A model generated the notes under the pieces. The model worked only from the letters and a program-made list of their open reading frames with translations, searched no databases and had not been told where the DNA came from. From Paulinella micropora (Eukaryota; Cercozoa; Imbricatea; Euglyphida), in the NCBI GenBank assembly GCA_009731375.1, contig BJOX01000182.1, forward strand, positions 91,408 through 145,204: a stretch of DNA of 53,797 nucleotides, written 5' to 3'. The translations under genes and the position numbers were made by a program. This document shows positions 7,782 through 16,572 of the stretch, piece by piece; the first letter of the stretch is position 1, and the number at the start of each line of letters is the position of its first letter.

Positions 7782-10016
7782 ATGGACGGCCGCGCCGTGC
7801 GGCGCTTTGTGAGCAGGTACGGCACCCGCGAAGCGCTGGCGACACTCGGTGATGCGAGCCTGTGCGTGCGCGAGGGCGGGCTGTTCTGCCGCACGACAAA
7901 CGAGGGGGACTGGCGGCCCGCGTGCGAGCGGTGCTTCGTGCGCCGCCACCGTTGTCGCGTGGCCGACTCGCGCCACCCGCGCTTCAGGCTTTGTACCGCT
8001 CACGCGCGCCAGCACCTGCGCCGGAAGAAGCGCCGGCTAGCGGCTGAGGCGGAGGAGGGCAGCCAGAAGCGCCAGCGGGTCGACGACGAACACGGCACGC
8101 TACCGGTCTCGCCCGCGGTCCAGCTCTGGCTCCAGCGCCTGGCCAGCGCGGAGCCGTTCGTAGAGAAAAAGGGGGGCGTCCGGATGCTGCAGAACTACGG
8201 ATTTGCGTTCCGGGTCCTCGAAGGCTGTAGGTTGGTGTTCAAGGAGTGGCGTGGGGGCCAAGAGTCGGCAGATCGGCCGGCCTGTGAAAGCTGCTATGAA
8301 CACGAGAACCTAGCGACGCTAGCGACGGTCCGCCGGGACCGCGAGTGGCCTACGCTGTGCAAGAGACACGGCTCCGCCTCACAAATCCCAGAGCTTACTG
8401 AGCAGGAAAAGAGGACAGAAGCTATCTCAGCAACCAGGCCTTACAGACCAGAGGATGTCCTTTTTCACCAACAGAGTGGACGAGACTATCAATTGAGAAC
8501 AAGTCAGGGAGGAGCTCTTTACAGTCGGGCTAGCAAGCGGCTGCATGGTTGGACGTTCTGGAAATCTGCTTGCACCAAGTGCTGGCAAAGACATAACGTT
8601 GTGGCTGCCGGTCAATATTGGGTACAGGAAGGAGGGCGACGATTCAAGCTCTGTGCCAAGCACGCCAAACAGCACGGCTGTCACCAAACACGAAATCCGT
8701 GCGAAGACTGCCCTGCCGGGGCAAAGAAAGAAGCACATTTTGCGAACGAGCAAGGGCGCCAAAAGAGGCTTTGCGCAGCGCACGCGAAACGCCGCAGCTG
8801 TCATCAAACACAAAACCCGTGCGAAGACTGCCCTGCCGGGGCAAAGAAAGAAGCTAATTTTGCGGACGAGCAAGGGCGCCAAAAGAGGCTTTGCGCGACC
8901 CACGCCATCACGCGCGGCTGCCACAAACTGCGGAAGCCGTGCGACGACTGCCCCGCGGGTGCACTTAAAGAAGCTAGTTTCGCGGACGAGCAGGGGCGCC
9001 CCAAGAGGCTCTGTGCACAGCATGCCAGAGCACGCAACTGCCATGAACTCCCGAACCAGAACCAGTGTGAGGACTGCCCGGTGGGCGCCAAGAGACAGGC
9101 CCACTTTGCGGACGAGCAGGGGCGCAAAGGGAGGTTGTGCTCAGAGCATGCCCGAGCGCGCCATTGTTATGCACCGCGGGATCCATGCGAGGACTGTCCG
9201 CTGGGCGCCAAGAAACAGGCTACCTTTGTAGACGAGCACGGCAGAGGCAGGAGGCTCTGCGCGGACCACGCGCGATCACGCGATTGCCACAGAGTGCAGA
9301 CCCCGTGCGAGGACTGCCCGTCCGATGCAAAGAAATGTGCCGCCTACGCAAATGAGCAAGGCAGGGCCAAGAGGCTGTGCGCCGAGCATGCCCGCGCACG
9401 CGGCTGCCACGAGGTGCTCTGGCCCTGCGAAGACTGCCCGCCCGGGGCCAAGAAATATGCATCCTTTGCTGACGCCAAGGGATGTAACAGGAGGCTGTGT
9501 GCAGAGCATGCGTTCGCGCGCGGGTTGATTCCTAAGCCGGCCGCGGGCTGCTCCATCGCGGCGTGCAGGCTGTGGGACAGGCTCCAACAGGCGCTTGGTT
9601 GCCAGATCCAACACAAGCACTTTGTGGACGGTACCGCTTTGCCACACGGAGCAGAGGCCCGAGTCCCCGGCACAAAGCTGTTGCTGGACGGATACGACGC
9701 GGCGGGCAATTGCGTCTACGAGTTCCACGGGAACGCGTACCACGGCTTCCCGCCTGGGCACCCCAAGTACGCCGAGGGCCGGTCGCCGGTGAGAGGGCGC
9801 CGAAACCGGGATTTGTACCGAGAGACGATGGCCCGCATGTACTTTATCCGACAGAAAATGCCGACCGGCTGCCGCGTCTTTTACGCTTGGGAGCACGAGT
9901 ACGACAAGATTAAGAACAAGCCGCTAGCTAGTGCAGCGTCGATCTTGCACGAGCTGCCGCTGGGCGAGGACTATAAGGAGGGCGATTGCTCTGGTGGTGA
10001 CAGCGAAGAGGATTAA
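7782..10016 (+). CDS. Cys/His-repeat protein with C-terminal restriction-endonuclease-like module
   Basis: A 744-residue protein. Three diverged units (from about residue 45) and then seven regular 40-residue units (about residues 306-575) share the spacing C-x2-C-x20-C-x2-H, with CEDCPAGAKK and RLCAEHA as typical ends. This is a likely zinc-binding array. It recalls the EsV-1-7 Cys/His repeats of brown algae and their viruses, but the spacing differs. Residues about 630-720 hold LLLDGYDAAGNCVYEFHG, then AYHGFPPGHP and a helical, basic segment. This is the D...ExH signature of a VSR/restriction-endonuclease-like module also embedded in Polinton and giant-virus polymerases. Probable role: DNA binding and cleavage or repair. 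It follows the methyltransferase gene on the same strand by 170 bp. Confidence 0.7.
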   Translation: MDGRAVRRFVSRYGTREALATLGDASLCVREGGLFCRTTNEGDWRPACERCFVRRHRCRVADSRHPRFRLCTAHARQHLRRKKRRLAAEAEEGSQKRQRVDDEHGTLPVSPAVQLWLQRLASAEPFVEKKGGVRMLQNYGFAFRVLEGCRLVFKEWRGGQESADRPACESCYEHENLATLATVRRDREWPTLCKRHGSASQIPELTEQEKRTEAISATRPYRPEDVLFHQQSGRDYQLRTSQGGALYSRASKRLHGWTFWKSACTKCWQRHNVVAAGQYWVQEGGRRFKLCAKHAKQHGCHQTRNPCEDCPAGAKKEAHFANEQGRQKRLCAAHAKRRSCHQTQNPCEDCPAGAKKEANFADEQGRQKRLCATHAITRGCHKLRKPCDDCPAGALKEASFADEQGRPKRLCAQHARARNCHELPNQNQCEDCPVGAKRQAHFADEQGRKGRLCSEHARARHCYAPRDPCEDCPLGAKKQATFVDEHGRGRRLCADHARSRDCHRVQTPCEDCPSDAKKCAAYANEQGRAKRLCAEHARARGCHEVLWPCEDCPPGAKKYASFADAKGCNRRLCAEHAFARGLIPKPAAGCSIAACRLWDRLQQALGCQIQHKHFVDGTALPHGAEARVPGTKLLLDGYDAAGNCVYEFHGNAYHGFPPGHPKYAEGRSPVRGRRNRDLYRETMARMYFIRQKMPTGCRVFYAWEHEYDKIKNKPLASAASILHELPLGEDYKEGDCSGGDSEED
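8699..9540 (+). repeat. 120-bp coding tandem repeat (7 units)
   Basis: Units start near 8699, 8819, 8939, 9065, 9185, 9305 and 9425. Six are spaced 120 bp apart, and the third-to-fourth step is 126 bp, which adds two residues. The first two or three units are closest to each other at the DNA level, suggesting recent local duplication. Later units differ mainly at synonymous and variable sites. Confidence 0.85.
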
Positions 10017-10204
10017 CATATGCAAGGGCTCAGTCTTGCTTTGAAGAAGCAAAAACTAGTGTTTTTACAGAGGTTTGTGTCCGAACAAGGTAACAAGAGT
10101 TTCCGTGCAATTCCCTCACTCTCTACCCCAGGGGCTTCCAGTTCGCACCCGGCCGGCCGCCAGTCAGTGAACCGTGTGAAGTGAGAATTAAAACCACGAA
10201 ACTC

Positions 10205-10210
10205 TTTATT
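10205..10210 (-). terminator. Poly(A) signal AATAAA (minus strand)
   Basis: tttatt on the plus strand, about 60 bases downstream of the stop at 10271 of the leftward gene. Confidence 0.6.
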
Positions 10211-10270
10211 AGAGTACAATTTTACAGAGAGAAAAGAGAGTTAGTTGCTGGTTGGCTCTAGCTAGCTACT

Positions 10271-10750
10271 TCAGTCGGTCGCAGGCAAACTCTTGGGCAC
10301 GGGGAGGCGCAGCACGTAGCTACCCGGCTGCTGCAGCTCCAATTTCGCCCCTTGTTTAAGCTGTTCCCCGTAGTGCCAGAAGCGGCGCATGTCTTCGTGC
10401 AGGCGGTGCACATCAGCGTGGAGGCGGCCGCCGCTGACGACTTCAGCGGCCATGCACTGTTGGTACCTCTGCTGGGCGGCCGCCGCCACCGTCAGCACGC
10501 CGAGCACCCAAGTGACGAAGGCAGTGTCTTGTTCAGTGGGATCCGGCCTGTACCGCTCCACCCGCGTGGCCAGGGAAGCAGGTGTAGCGCGGGGCCGGGC
10601 CAGGCGTCTGACGTAGCCGCCCTTCGTCTTGAGCAGCGCCTGGAGGCCACGGCTGATCTGGTTTGCCAGGTGGCTCCACCTAGTCACGTCCTCCCGGAGT
10701 TCGCGGGTGCTGGGATTGCGCGGGCGCGGGAGCAGGCGCAGGTCGCGTGT
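10271..10750 (-). CDS. C-terminal part of an unknown helical protein (N-terminus lost in gap)
   Basis: The final ~160 residues of a leftward gene are visible before the 492-N gap. They are rich in predicted helices (for example VHRLHEDMRRFWHYGEQL) and end with a short strand-like, basic tail. Beyond the gap (11243-11374) the same strand has only a Pro/Arg/Ala-rich open stretch without ATG, which may not belong to it. I do not recognise the family. A poly(A) signal lies just downstream. Confidence 0.5.
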   Translation of the reverse strand, partial: TRDLRLLPRPRNPSTRELREDVTRWSHLANQISRGLQALLKTKGGYVRRLARPRATPASLATRVERYRPDPTEQDTAFVTWVLGVLTVAAAAQQRYQQCMAAEVVSGGRLHADVHRLHEDMRRFWHYGEQLKQGAKLELQQPGSYVLRLPVPKSLPATD

Positions 10751-11242
10751 NNNNNNNNNNNNNNNNNNNNNNNNNNNNNNNNNNNNNNNNNNNNNNNNNN
10801 NNNNNNNNNNNNNNNNNNNNNNNNNNNNNNNNNNNNNNNNNNNNNNNNNNNNNNNNNNNNNNNNNNNNNNNNNNNNNNNNNNNNNNNNNNNNNNNNNNNN
10901 NNNNNNNNNNNNNNNNNNNNNNNNNNNNNNNNNNNNNNNNNNNNNNNNNNNNNNNNNNNNNNNNNNNNNNNNNNNNNNNNNNNNNNNNNNNNNNNNNNNN
11001 NNNNNNNNNNNNNNNNNNNNNNNNNNNNNNNNNNNNNNNNNNNNNNNNNNNNNNNNNNNNNNNNNNNNNNNNNNNNNNNNNNNNNNNNNNNNNNNNNNNN
11101 NNNNNNNNNNNNNNNNNNNNNNNNNNNNNNNNNNNNNNNNNNNNNNNNNNNNNNNNNNNNNNNNNNNNNNNNNNNNNNNNNNNNNNNNNNNNNNNNNNNN
11201 NNNNNNNNNNNNNNNNNNNNNNNNNNNNNNNNNNNNNNNNNN
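10751..11242. other. Assembly gap (492 N)
   Basis: Unresolved sequence inside or upstream of the leftward helical-protein gene. Confidence 1.
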
Positions 11243-11477
11243 GGGGGGTGCCCTCCCCCGTGCGGCGGCGCGTGCGCGGGCGGGGGGTGGGGGAGGAGGG
11301 CGCTCCGCGCTCGAGACATCCACCAGTAAGGCGGCTGCTACTGAGCCCGGACGCCCCCGGCCGGAGTGGCACACTCTGCTCTTTGTGCTCGCCTGCTGTT
11401 TGTGCGCTCACGCGCCTGGACACACACACACACACACCTGGCTGGCTCTTGCCCTCTCTCGTGCGCCCCTGTAGACC

Positions 11478-12290
11478 ATGCCGGTGACGACGAGAGCCCA
11501 GGCCAGACTCCGGCAGGCGCCACCCAGCAGCCACGGCGCGCTGCGCCGTGGCGCGGCGCGTCCCCGCCACACCCGTCCTCCCAGCACGCGACTGCCCAGT
11601 ACGCGACTGCCCAGTACGCGACTGCCTAGTACGCGACTGCCCAGTACGCGACTGCCTAGTACGCGACTGCCTAGTACGCGACTGCCTAGTACGCGACTGC
11701 CTAGTACGCGACTGCCTAGTACGCGACTGCCTAGTACGCGACGGCCTAGTACGCGACGGCCCAGTACGCCACCGCCCAGTACGCCACCGGCTAGTACGCC
11801 ACCGGCTAGTACGCCACCGCCCAGTACGCCACCGGCTAGTACGCCACCGCCCAGTACACGACCGGCTAGTACGCCACTGCCCAGTACGCCGCCGCCGTTG
11901 ATGGCTGCGGTGGCCACGCTCCACAGCCAACTTGGTACACAAGTCTTGGTGGACCGGGGCTGTGTCCAGGGGCCGCCGGGGTCGGTCGGTCGTCTGTGGC
12001 AGGCCCGGGGTCGTCGGCCGCTCCCCCCTTCGCTCCTGAGGCCGGACGGCACTCTCGCGCCCACGCACTGTACCCTCTTGCACCCCGGCTACCTGGTGGT
12101 GCGCCGGGGCGGTTGTCTGGTGGGCCGCGAGCTGCCCACCAGTTGGCCCTTGTACCAGCAAGCCCTGGCACAGGACAGGACGTTCCCTCCCCAGAGCCAA
12201 GTCGCGATAGCCGTGGCGGCGTACATCTGGGAATTCTTGCTGACGGAGGCGCAAAGGAGTTACTGGCGCGCCCGCAGTGACTCGGGCTAG
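11478..12290 (+). CDS. Unknown protein with a PSTRL/PSTPP repeat arm
   Basis: A 270-residue protein starting at a clear ATG (MPVTTRAQ). Residues about 33-137 are encoded by a 15-bp minisatellite and read as some 20 copies of PSTRL grading into PSTPP. The remaining ~130 residues form a normal-looking domain (VATLHSQLGTQVLVDRG, then AIAVAAYIWEFLLTEAQRSYW). The array stays in frame because the unit is a multiple of three. The gene overlaps the next small reading frame, and an ATTAAA signal follows at 12328. Function unknown. Confidence 0.6.
   Translation: MPVTTRAQARLRQAPPSSHGALRRGAARPRHTRPPSTRLPSTRLPSTRLPSTRLPSTRLPSTRLPSTRLPSTRLPSTRLPSTRLPSTRRPSTRRPSTPPPSTPPASTPPASTPPPSTPPASTPPPSTRPASTPLPSTPPPLMAAVATLHSQLGTQVLVDRGCVQGPPGSVGRLWQARGRRPLPPSLLRPDGTLAPTHCTLLHPGYLVVRRGGCLVGRELPTSWPLYQQALAQDRTFPPQSQVAIAVAAYIWEFLLTEAQRSYWRARSDSG
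11578..11894 (+). repeat. 15-bp minisatellite inside a coding sequence
   Basis: About 20 copies of a unit near cctagtacgcgactg. The 5' half is nearly pure, and the 3' half varies (ccgcccagtacgcca, ccggctagtacgcca). The two halves form blocks of variants, as expected from unequal exchange or replication slippage. Confidence 0.95.
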
Positions 12291-12492
12291 CTGTCCCTGC
12301 TCTGGCTGTGCACAGGCCAAAGCACTCATTAAAACATCCACGCTGATACTGCAAGGTTGCGCTGAGTTGCTCGAAGAACAGTGCCTAGTGCAGGAGCCAG
12401 GACAAGCAGCGCCTGAGCCGCCCTACTCTGTCTGGGACGATTTGGACCCGGAGCATTTTCTGGCGGTGTGGGAGGACCAAGCCTCGGACTAG
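12277..12492 (+). CDS. Small acidic-tailed protein (possible)
   Basis: An open frame of 71 residues overlapping the end of the preceding gene. It begins with a GTG and has no ATG near its start. Its second half (SVWDDLDPEHFLAVWEDQ) looks like genuine protein. It could be a short separate product, a readthrough or spliced exon of the upstream gene, or a gene whose start is damaged. An ATTAAA signal follows at 12557. Confidence 0.35.
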   Translation: MTRASCPCSGCAQAKALIKTSTLILQGCAELLEEQCLVQEPGQAAPEPPYSVWDDLDPEHFLAVWEDQASD

Positions 12493-12791
12493 CCGGCGGT
12501 CAGCTCGGTGGCCCAAAAAAAGAAAAGCCGTGCTGGGGTTGGGCTGTTTCTGTTTCATTAAAAAAAGATGCTGGCTTGCTGATACTTGACGCGGCTGAAT
12601 GCACCGGCTAAGTTTTAATGGCTAGGTACAGTTGGCGCCAGGGGGGGGCACGGGGCTCTACTCGCTCTCACACACGCACCTGCCTACCTACGGGGGGGGC
12701 TGTTTTTTCCGCCGCCCGTCCCTCCCTCTCTCTCTCTCTTTCTCTCCGGCCCTCCTGCCCCGTGTCTCCCCCCCCCGGCAGGGAGGGGCGC

Positions 12792-14141
12792 TTACCGGTA
12801 GAGGAAGGTGGCGTGCGTGGCCTGCCCGGGCGCCGTCCCCTGGGGGTGCGGCGACAGCTTCGTCGCCAGCATCGTGCACGCTACCACTGCATACCGACAG
12901 TTACATTTCTTCAGGATGCTCTCGAGGCTGTCGGGGCCCGTCAACGCGTGCTGTTCCTTCTCGAACAGGGCGAGCAGATCCGGGTTCTGCTCCTCGCTGT
13001 GGATGTTGGGGCAGCAGAAGACGTACGCAGTGCCTTCCCCGACGCACAACAAGAAGAGCGCGTACACGAAGAGCGCCAGGCCCAGGGTGGCTGCCGCCAC
13101 GAACATGATCTTGTAGCCGACGCAGTGGTAGTTGTCAATCAGGGCGAACTGCAGCCAGTGGTGGTTCTTGCTGCTGCCCGCGTACTGGCAGGCCAGGCCC
13201 GCCATAAAGACCAGGTCGGACATGGCGCCAATGTTCTTCTCGTGCATCACCGTCAGGTACGCTGATTTGCGCGAGTAGGCATACCAGCCTGGGAAGACAT
13301 TGCCCCACCTAGTGACTAGGCCCTGTGCATTGAAGGCGTTGCTGCCCTTGGCCTTCATCACCTCTAGCAGGCGGACGGAGTCGCGGTCGGAGCCATAGAC
13401 CCAGAGCTCGTAGGGTACGAAGAACATGTACACTAAGGAGGAGACCACCATGGCAGTCACCCCCAGCAGACGAACGGTCGCCACCCCGTTCTGGGCTTCC
13501 GGTAGCCAGCTGTACATGATGCCGTAGATCGCCGAGATGGCTAGGTGTGCGAGGCCCTTGTAGATCATGAACGCGTCGCGCCCAATGGACTGCAGGGCGC
13601 GGGCCACCATCAGGACACTCCAGTCTACCAGGACGAGCCCGAGGATGGCGTACAAGGAGAACACCGTGTTCGGAGTGCCCTGGGGCCCCCAGCGCAGCAT
13701 GCCCGCGGGGAGCCCGATGCCGCTCAGGTGGATGGACAAGAAGGTGATGGACGCCAGGAACAGCAGGCAGCCCCCTACCGTTTCCTCGGTCTGGTACGTC
13801 GTAATAATGCCGTAGATCTTTTCTTCCTTGGAGCTCCTGGCCCAGGCGAGCGCCGCGCGGCCGCTGCACAGGCGCAGGCCGTACACCACCAGCAGAATGG
13901 TGAGGGGGGCCAGCGTGACGAAGCTGGTGTAATGTTCAAAGCTGGACAGGGACTCGAAGCCCAGCAGCGACGCTTGTGCGTGGCCAAAATTCAAAGACTC
14001 GACCAGGCCGTTGCTGCAGGTAGCTACGCCCACGGCCTGCAGCTGGGCCCGCGCGGAGCACGACAGGCAAGTGTCGGCCGCGAGCAGTGCGTTGGCCGGG
14101 AGGACAGTGTCGTTCCAGGCTCCGAGTATGCTGTCATTCAT
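12792..14141 (-). CDS. Multi-pass membrane protein, about seven helices (unknown)
   Basis: A 449-residue protein starting at ATG 14139-14141. An N-terminal ~65 residues with several Cys could be extracellular. About seven hydrophobic helices follow, near residues 70-90, 125-148, 160-185, 195-213, 225-248, 315-333 and 345-372, and then a Cys-containing soluble tail. I looked for a rhodopsin-type retinal lysine in the last helix and found none. It does not resemble a known transporter that I can name. Codon and base use match the neighbouring GC-rich genes. Possible role: receptor, channel or virion/host membrane protein. Confidence 0.65.
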   Translation of the reverse strand: MNDSILGAWNDTVLPANALLAADTCLSCSARAQLQAVGVATCSNGLVESLNFGHAQASLLGFESLSSFEHYTSFVTLAPLTILLVVYGLRLCSGRAALAWARSSKEEKIYGIITTYQTEETVGGCLLFLASITFLSIHLSGIGLPAGMLRWGPQGTPNTVFSLYAILGLVLVDWSVLMVARALQSIGRDAFMIYKGLAHLAISAIYGIMYSWLPEAQNGVATVRLLGVTAMVVSSLVYMFFVPYELWVYGSDRDSVRLLEVMKAKGSNAFNAQGLVTRWGNVFPGWYAYSRKSAYLTVMHEKNIGAMSDLVFMAGLACQYAGSSKNHHWLQFALIDNYHCVGYKIMFVAAATLGLALFVYALFLLCVGEGTAYVFCCPNIHSEEQNPDLLALFEKEQHALTGPDSLESILKKCNCRYAVVACTMLATKLSPHPQGTAPGQATHATFLYR

Positions 14142-14538
14142 GGCGGGGGGGAAGGGAAGGGGGGTCGTGTACGTCCGGGCTCGCCAGTCGCTGGCGGGGG
14201 TTTTCTTTTTCCGAGCGCTGCTCCTTTGGCTCTCTCTTTACCTAGGTAGGTAAGAGGAGGCCAGCCCCCGGGGGCCTGGCGAGGAGGAGGCAGGGAGGAG
14301 GGAACGGGAAGGGAACGCGCGGGCGGAAGGGGTGAGGAGGGGGTCAGAGAGCGGAGGGGTGTGCTAGGCGGGGGAGGGGGAGGGGGCGCCCCCGGCGAGG
14401 AGGGGAGCGCCGCGCCCGGGGGGGGCGCCGGGCCTCCCCCGAGGCCCCGCGCCACAAGAAGCCCGGCGCAGGATCGGCGCCGGTGCCTCCCGACCTCGCT
14501 GCCGCCCGAGGTAGGAGTTCGTGGACACCCCCCAGGCC

Positions 14539-16248
14539 ATGGAGCCGGTGCCATGTTATGCGATGCTGTCTGGCTCGGCGGTGGAGACGGACCCGGAGGC
14601 CCCGCCCGCCCTCGCTGCTCCCGCCGAGGCGCGCGGCCCGGGGTACCCCCAGCCGTGCCCCGCGCCGCCCGACCGGGTCCCGCTGCAGCGTGCCGCCCCG
14701 GGCGCCCCGGGCAGCGTCGAGCTCAACCCGGGGGTGTTGGCGTTGGTGGAGCGGCTGGCGCTGGAGCCCTGCGTGTTCGCGGCGCTCGCTAGCTCGCGCG
14801 CGTCAGTGCTCGGGGGGGGGCTGCGCCTCGTGGGGGCGGCCGGCGAAGAGCCCCGGCACCCCCTGCGCGACGTGGTCCTGCGGCACGCGGAAGCCCTGGC
14901 CGAGGCCCTGTCGCAGGAATTCTTCAAGTTTGGGTTCGCGCTGCTGCGCACCCGGCCGGACGCGGTGCTGGGCGAAGTGTTGGAAGTAGTGAGCACCGCC
15001 GGCTACCAGCTCACGTACCGCGACGTGCGCGGGAGCCGGCGGTATACCTGCAAGCGGCGGGGCGCGGCGGGGGGGGTGCGCGCGGCTGGTGGGGCCGACG
15101 GGGCCGGCGGGGCCCCGAAGGCGTCGCTGCGGGTGTCGGTGGTGGAGTACGGGCCCTTCCGCCCCGGCGGGCGGGGGCAGCTCTGTTCGCCCCTGGGCGC
15201 CCTGCTGGAGCACTATGCCCTGCGGCTGCAGCTGGAGAACCTGCGCCTGGCGTACACCCTGGACCACGCCCGGGGAGCGCTGGTCCTGGGCCGGCGTCGC
15301 GAGGGCAACGTGGACCGGGCGTGGGAGAGCTGGCTGTTGCCGGGCGCGGCGGCCACGGCGGCCGTCGGGCCGGAGCCCGCGCACGCGAGGGGCGACGTGC
15401 CGGCCCGGCGCCAGCGCACGCTCCGGCGCGCGGGCGACTCGTTGCTGTGCGAACTGGCCTGCCCGCCGCTGTACAGGTACCAGGTCCCGGGACAGCGCAG
15501 CGGCCGGAATGCCCCGTGCACCAGCGTGTCGGGCGCCTGTGTCACCCGCGACAATACCAACCTGGTCTATGCGCGCGAAGCCCTGCGCCCGGAGCACGAG
15601 GTCCCCTACACCCTGTGGTCCGACCTGGTGGCGCGGGTCTTTGGCCTGCCCGGCGGCGCCAGGGAGGTGTCCGCCACGCCCGAGCACGCGCTGACGGCCG
15701 GGGGGGCGCTGACGGCCGGGGGGGCGCTGGCCGGCTGGGCGTTCGAGGCCCGCAGCCGTGCCCTCCGGACCGCCGTCGTGGAGCTGATCAACTACGGGCA
15801 GGCGCTGACGATCGGCCCCAGGTGCCGCGCGCTGTCGTCGCGGACGGGGCAGGGGGTCCGGCAGAGCGGGCCGGCGGGCGGGCCGGCGGGGCTGTGGCAC
15901 GCGCTCCCCCCCCTCGCGCCACCGGACGCCGCCGCCGCGGAGCCGACCGAGGAGGAGCTGCGCGCGTACTGGTGGTCCGTCGAGGTCCTGCCGACCCCGG
16001 CGTCGGCCGCCGGGCTGGACACGCTGGTGCGTGTGCTGGAGCTGAGCGCCCGGCTGGCGGGGCCCGAGCTCGACCTGCTGCGGAACCTGTACCCCCGGCT
16101 GCTGCCGGAGTGGGCGCGGGACGCGGCCCCCCCGCCGGGGGCGACCGAGCCGCGGGCCAGCGGGCGGGCCAACGGGGCGGCCGACGGGGGGGCCGACGGG
16201 GGGGCCGCCGGCGGCGGTCGTGAGGCGGACCCGCCGGGCGCGGGGTGA
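14539..16248 (+). CDS. Candidate portal-like protein (uncertain)
   Basis: About 569 residues from ATG 14539. An in-frame GTG 18 bases upstream is less likely as the start. Features in order recall phage/herpesvirus-type portals. A helix ends in ASVLGGGLRLV. A helical stretch EALSQEFFKFGFALLR resembles the usual '...d.l.yGfa...' segment. Then come VLEVVSTAGYQLTYRDV and GSRRYTCKRR, SPLGALLEHYALRLQLENL as a 'gSpl...' helix, and a long helical C-terminal region (LDTLVRVLELSARL). The tail is Gly/Ala/Asp-rich low complexity. If correct it would form the DNA-entry ring of an HK97-type capsid, as in herpesviruses and mirusviruses. No capsid, terminase or protease partner is visible in this window, so the call rests on pattern only. 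Confidence 0.35.
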   Translation: MEPVPCYAMLSGSAVETDPEAPPALAAPAEARGPGYPQPCPAPPDRVPLQRAAPGAPGSVELNPGVLALVERLALEPCVFAALASSRASVLGGGLRLVGAAGEEPRHPLRDVVLRHAEALAEALSQEFFKFGFALLRTRPDAVLGEVLEVVSTAGYQLTYRDVRGSRRYTCKRRGAAGGVRAAGGADGAGGAPKASLRVSVVEYGPFRPGGRGQLCSPLGALLEHYALRLQLENLRLAYTLDHARGALVLGRRREGNVDRAWESWLLPGAAATAAVGPEPAHARGDVPARRQRTLRRAGDSLLCELACPPLYRYQVPGQRSGRNAPCTSVSGACVTRDNTNLVYAREALRPEHEVPYTLWSDLVARVFGLPGGAREVSATPEHALTAGGALTAGGALAGWAFEARSRALRTAVVELINYGQALTIGPRCRALSSRTGQGVRQSGPAGGPAGLWHALPPLAPPDAAAAEPTEEELRAYWWSVEVLPTPASAAGLDTLVRVLELSARLAGPELDLLRNLYPRLLPEWARDAAPPPGATEPRASGRANGAADGGADGGAAGGGREADPPGAG

Positions 16249-16572
16249 AGCTCCCTCCCTCCCCCGCCCGGGGCGGCGGCCGGCCCCCTTGCCCTCCTCG
16301 CCACCTCTCTGGGCCCGCTCCCCCGAGCAGGGGGCAGGGGCGGACCGCCCCCTCCCTCCTTTCCCCCCGCACCGGCCCGGGCCCCCCCCCCCGGGGCCCG
16401 CGGGGCGGCCCCCTTCCAGTATAACCAGCGCCAGACGTGGACCCCCGTGGACCCCCGTGGGCCCCCCCCCCTCTTCTTGCTCCCAAACCCCCCCCCCTCT
16501 TACCCCAAGACGGCCGAAGCTCGGATCCCCGTGCCTGAACCCCGGCGCGGGCGGGCCCGGCCTAGGGTTCAC

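Noticed and set aside
5536-7812. Longer overlapping frame (about 758 codons) across the methyltransferase gene
   Set aside because: An Ala/Gly/Arg-rich shadow frame due to high GC. The other frame carries clear methyltransferase motifs.
8427-9104. Antisense frame across the Cys/His repeats
   Set aside because: Its repeats mirror the 120-bp coding repeat. The sense strand has the Cys/His spacing.
8699-9540. CRISPR array
   Set aside because: Units are 120-bp coding repeats without repeat-spacer alternation.
12792-14141. Rhodopsin or heliorhodopsin identity for the seven-helix protein
   Set aside because: No retinal-binding lysine pattern in the last helix and no matching motifs in the other helices.
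14803-16572. Long minus-strand frame opposite the possible portal gene
   Set aside because: Pro/Gly/Arg-rich without motifs, as expected for the antisense of a GC-rich gene.
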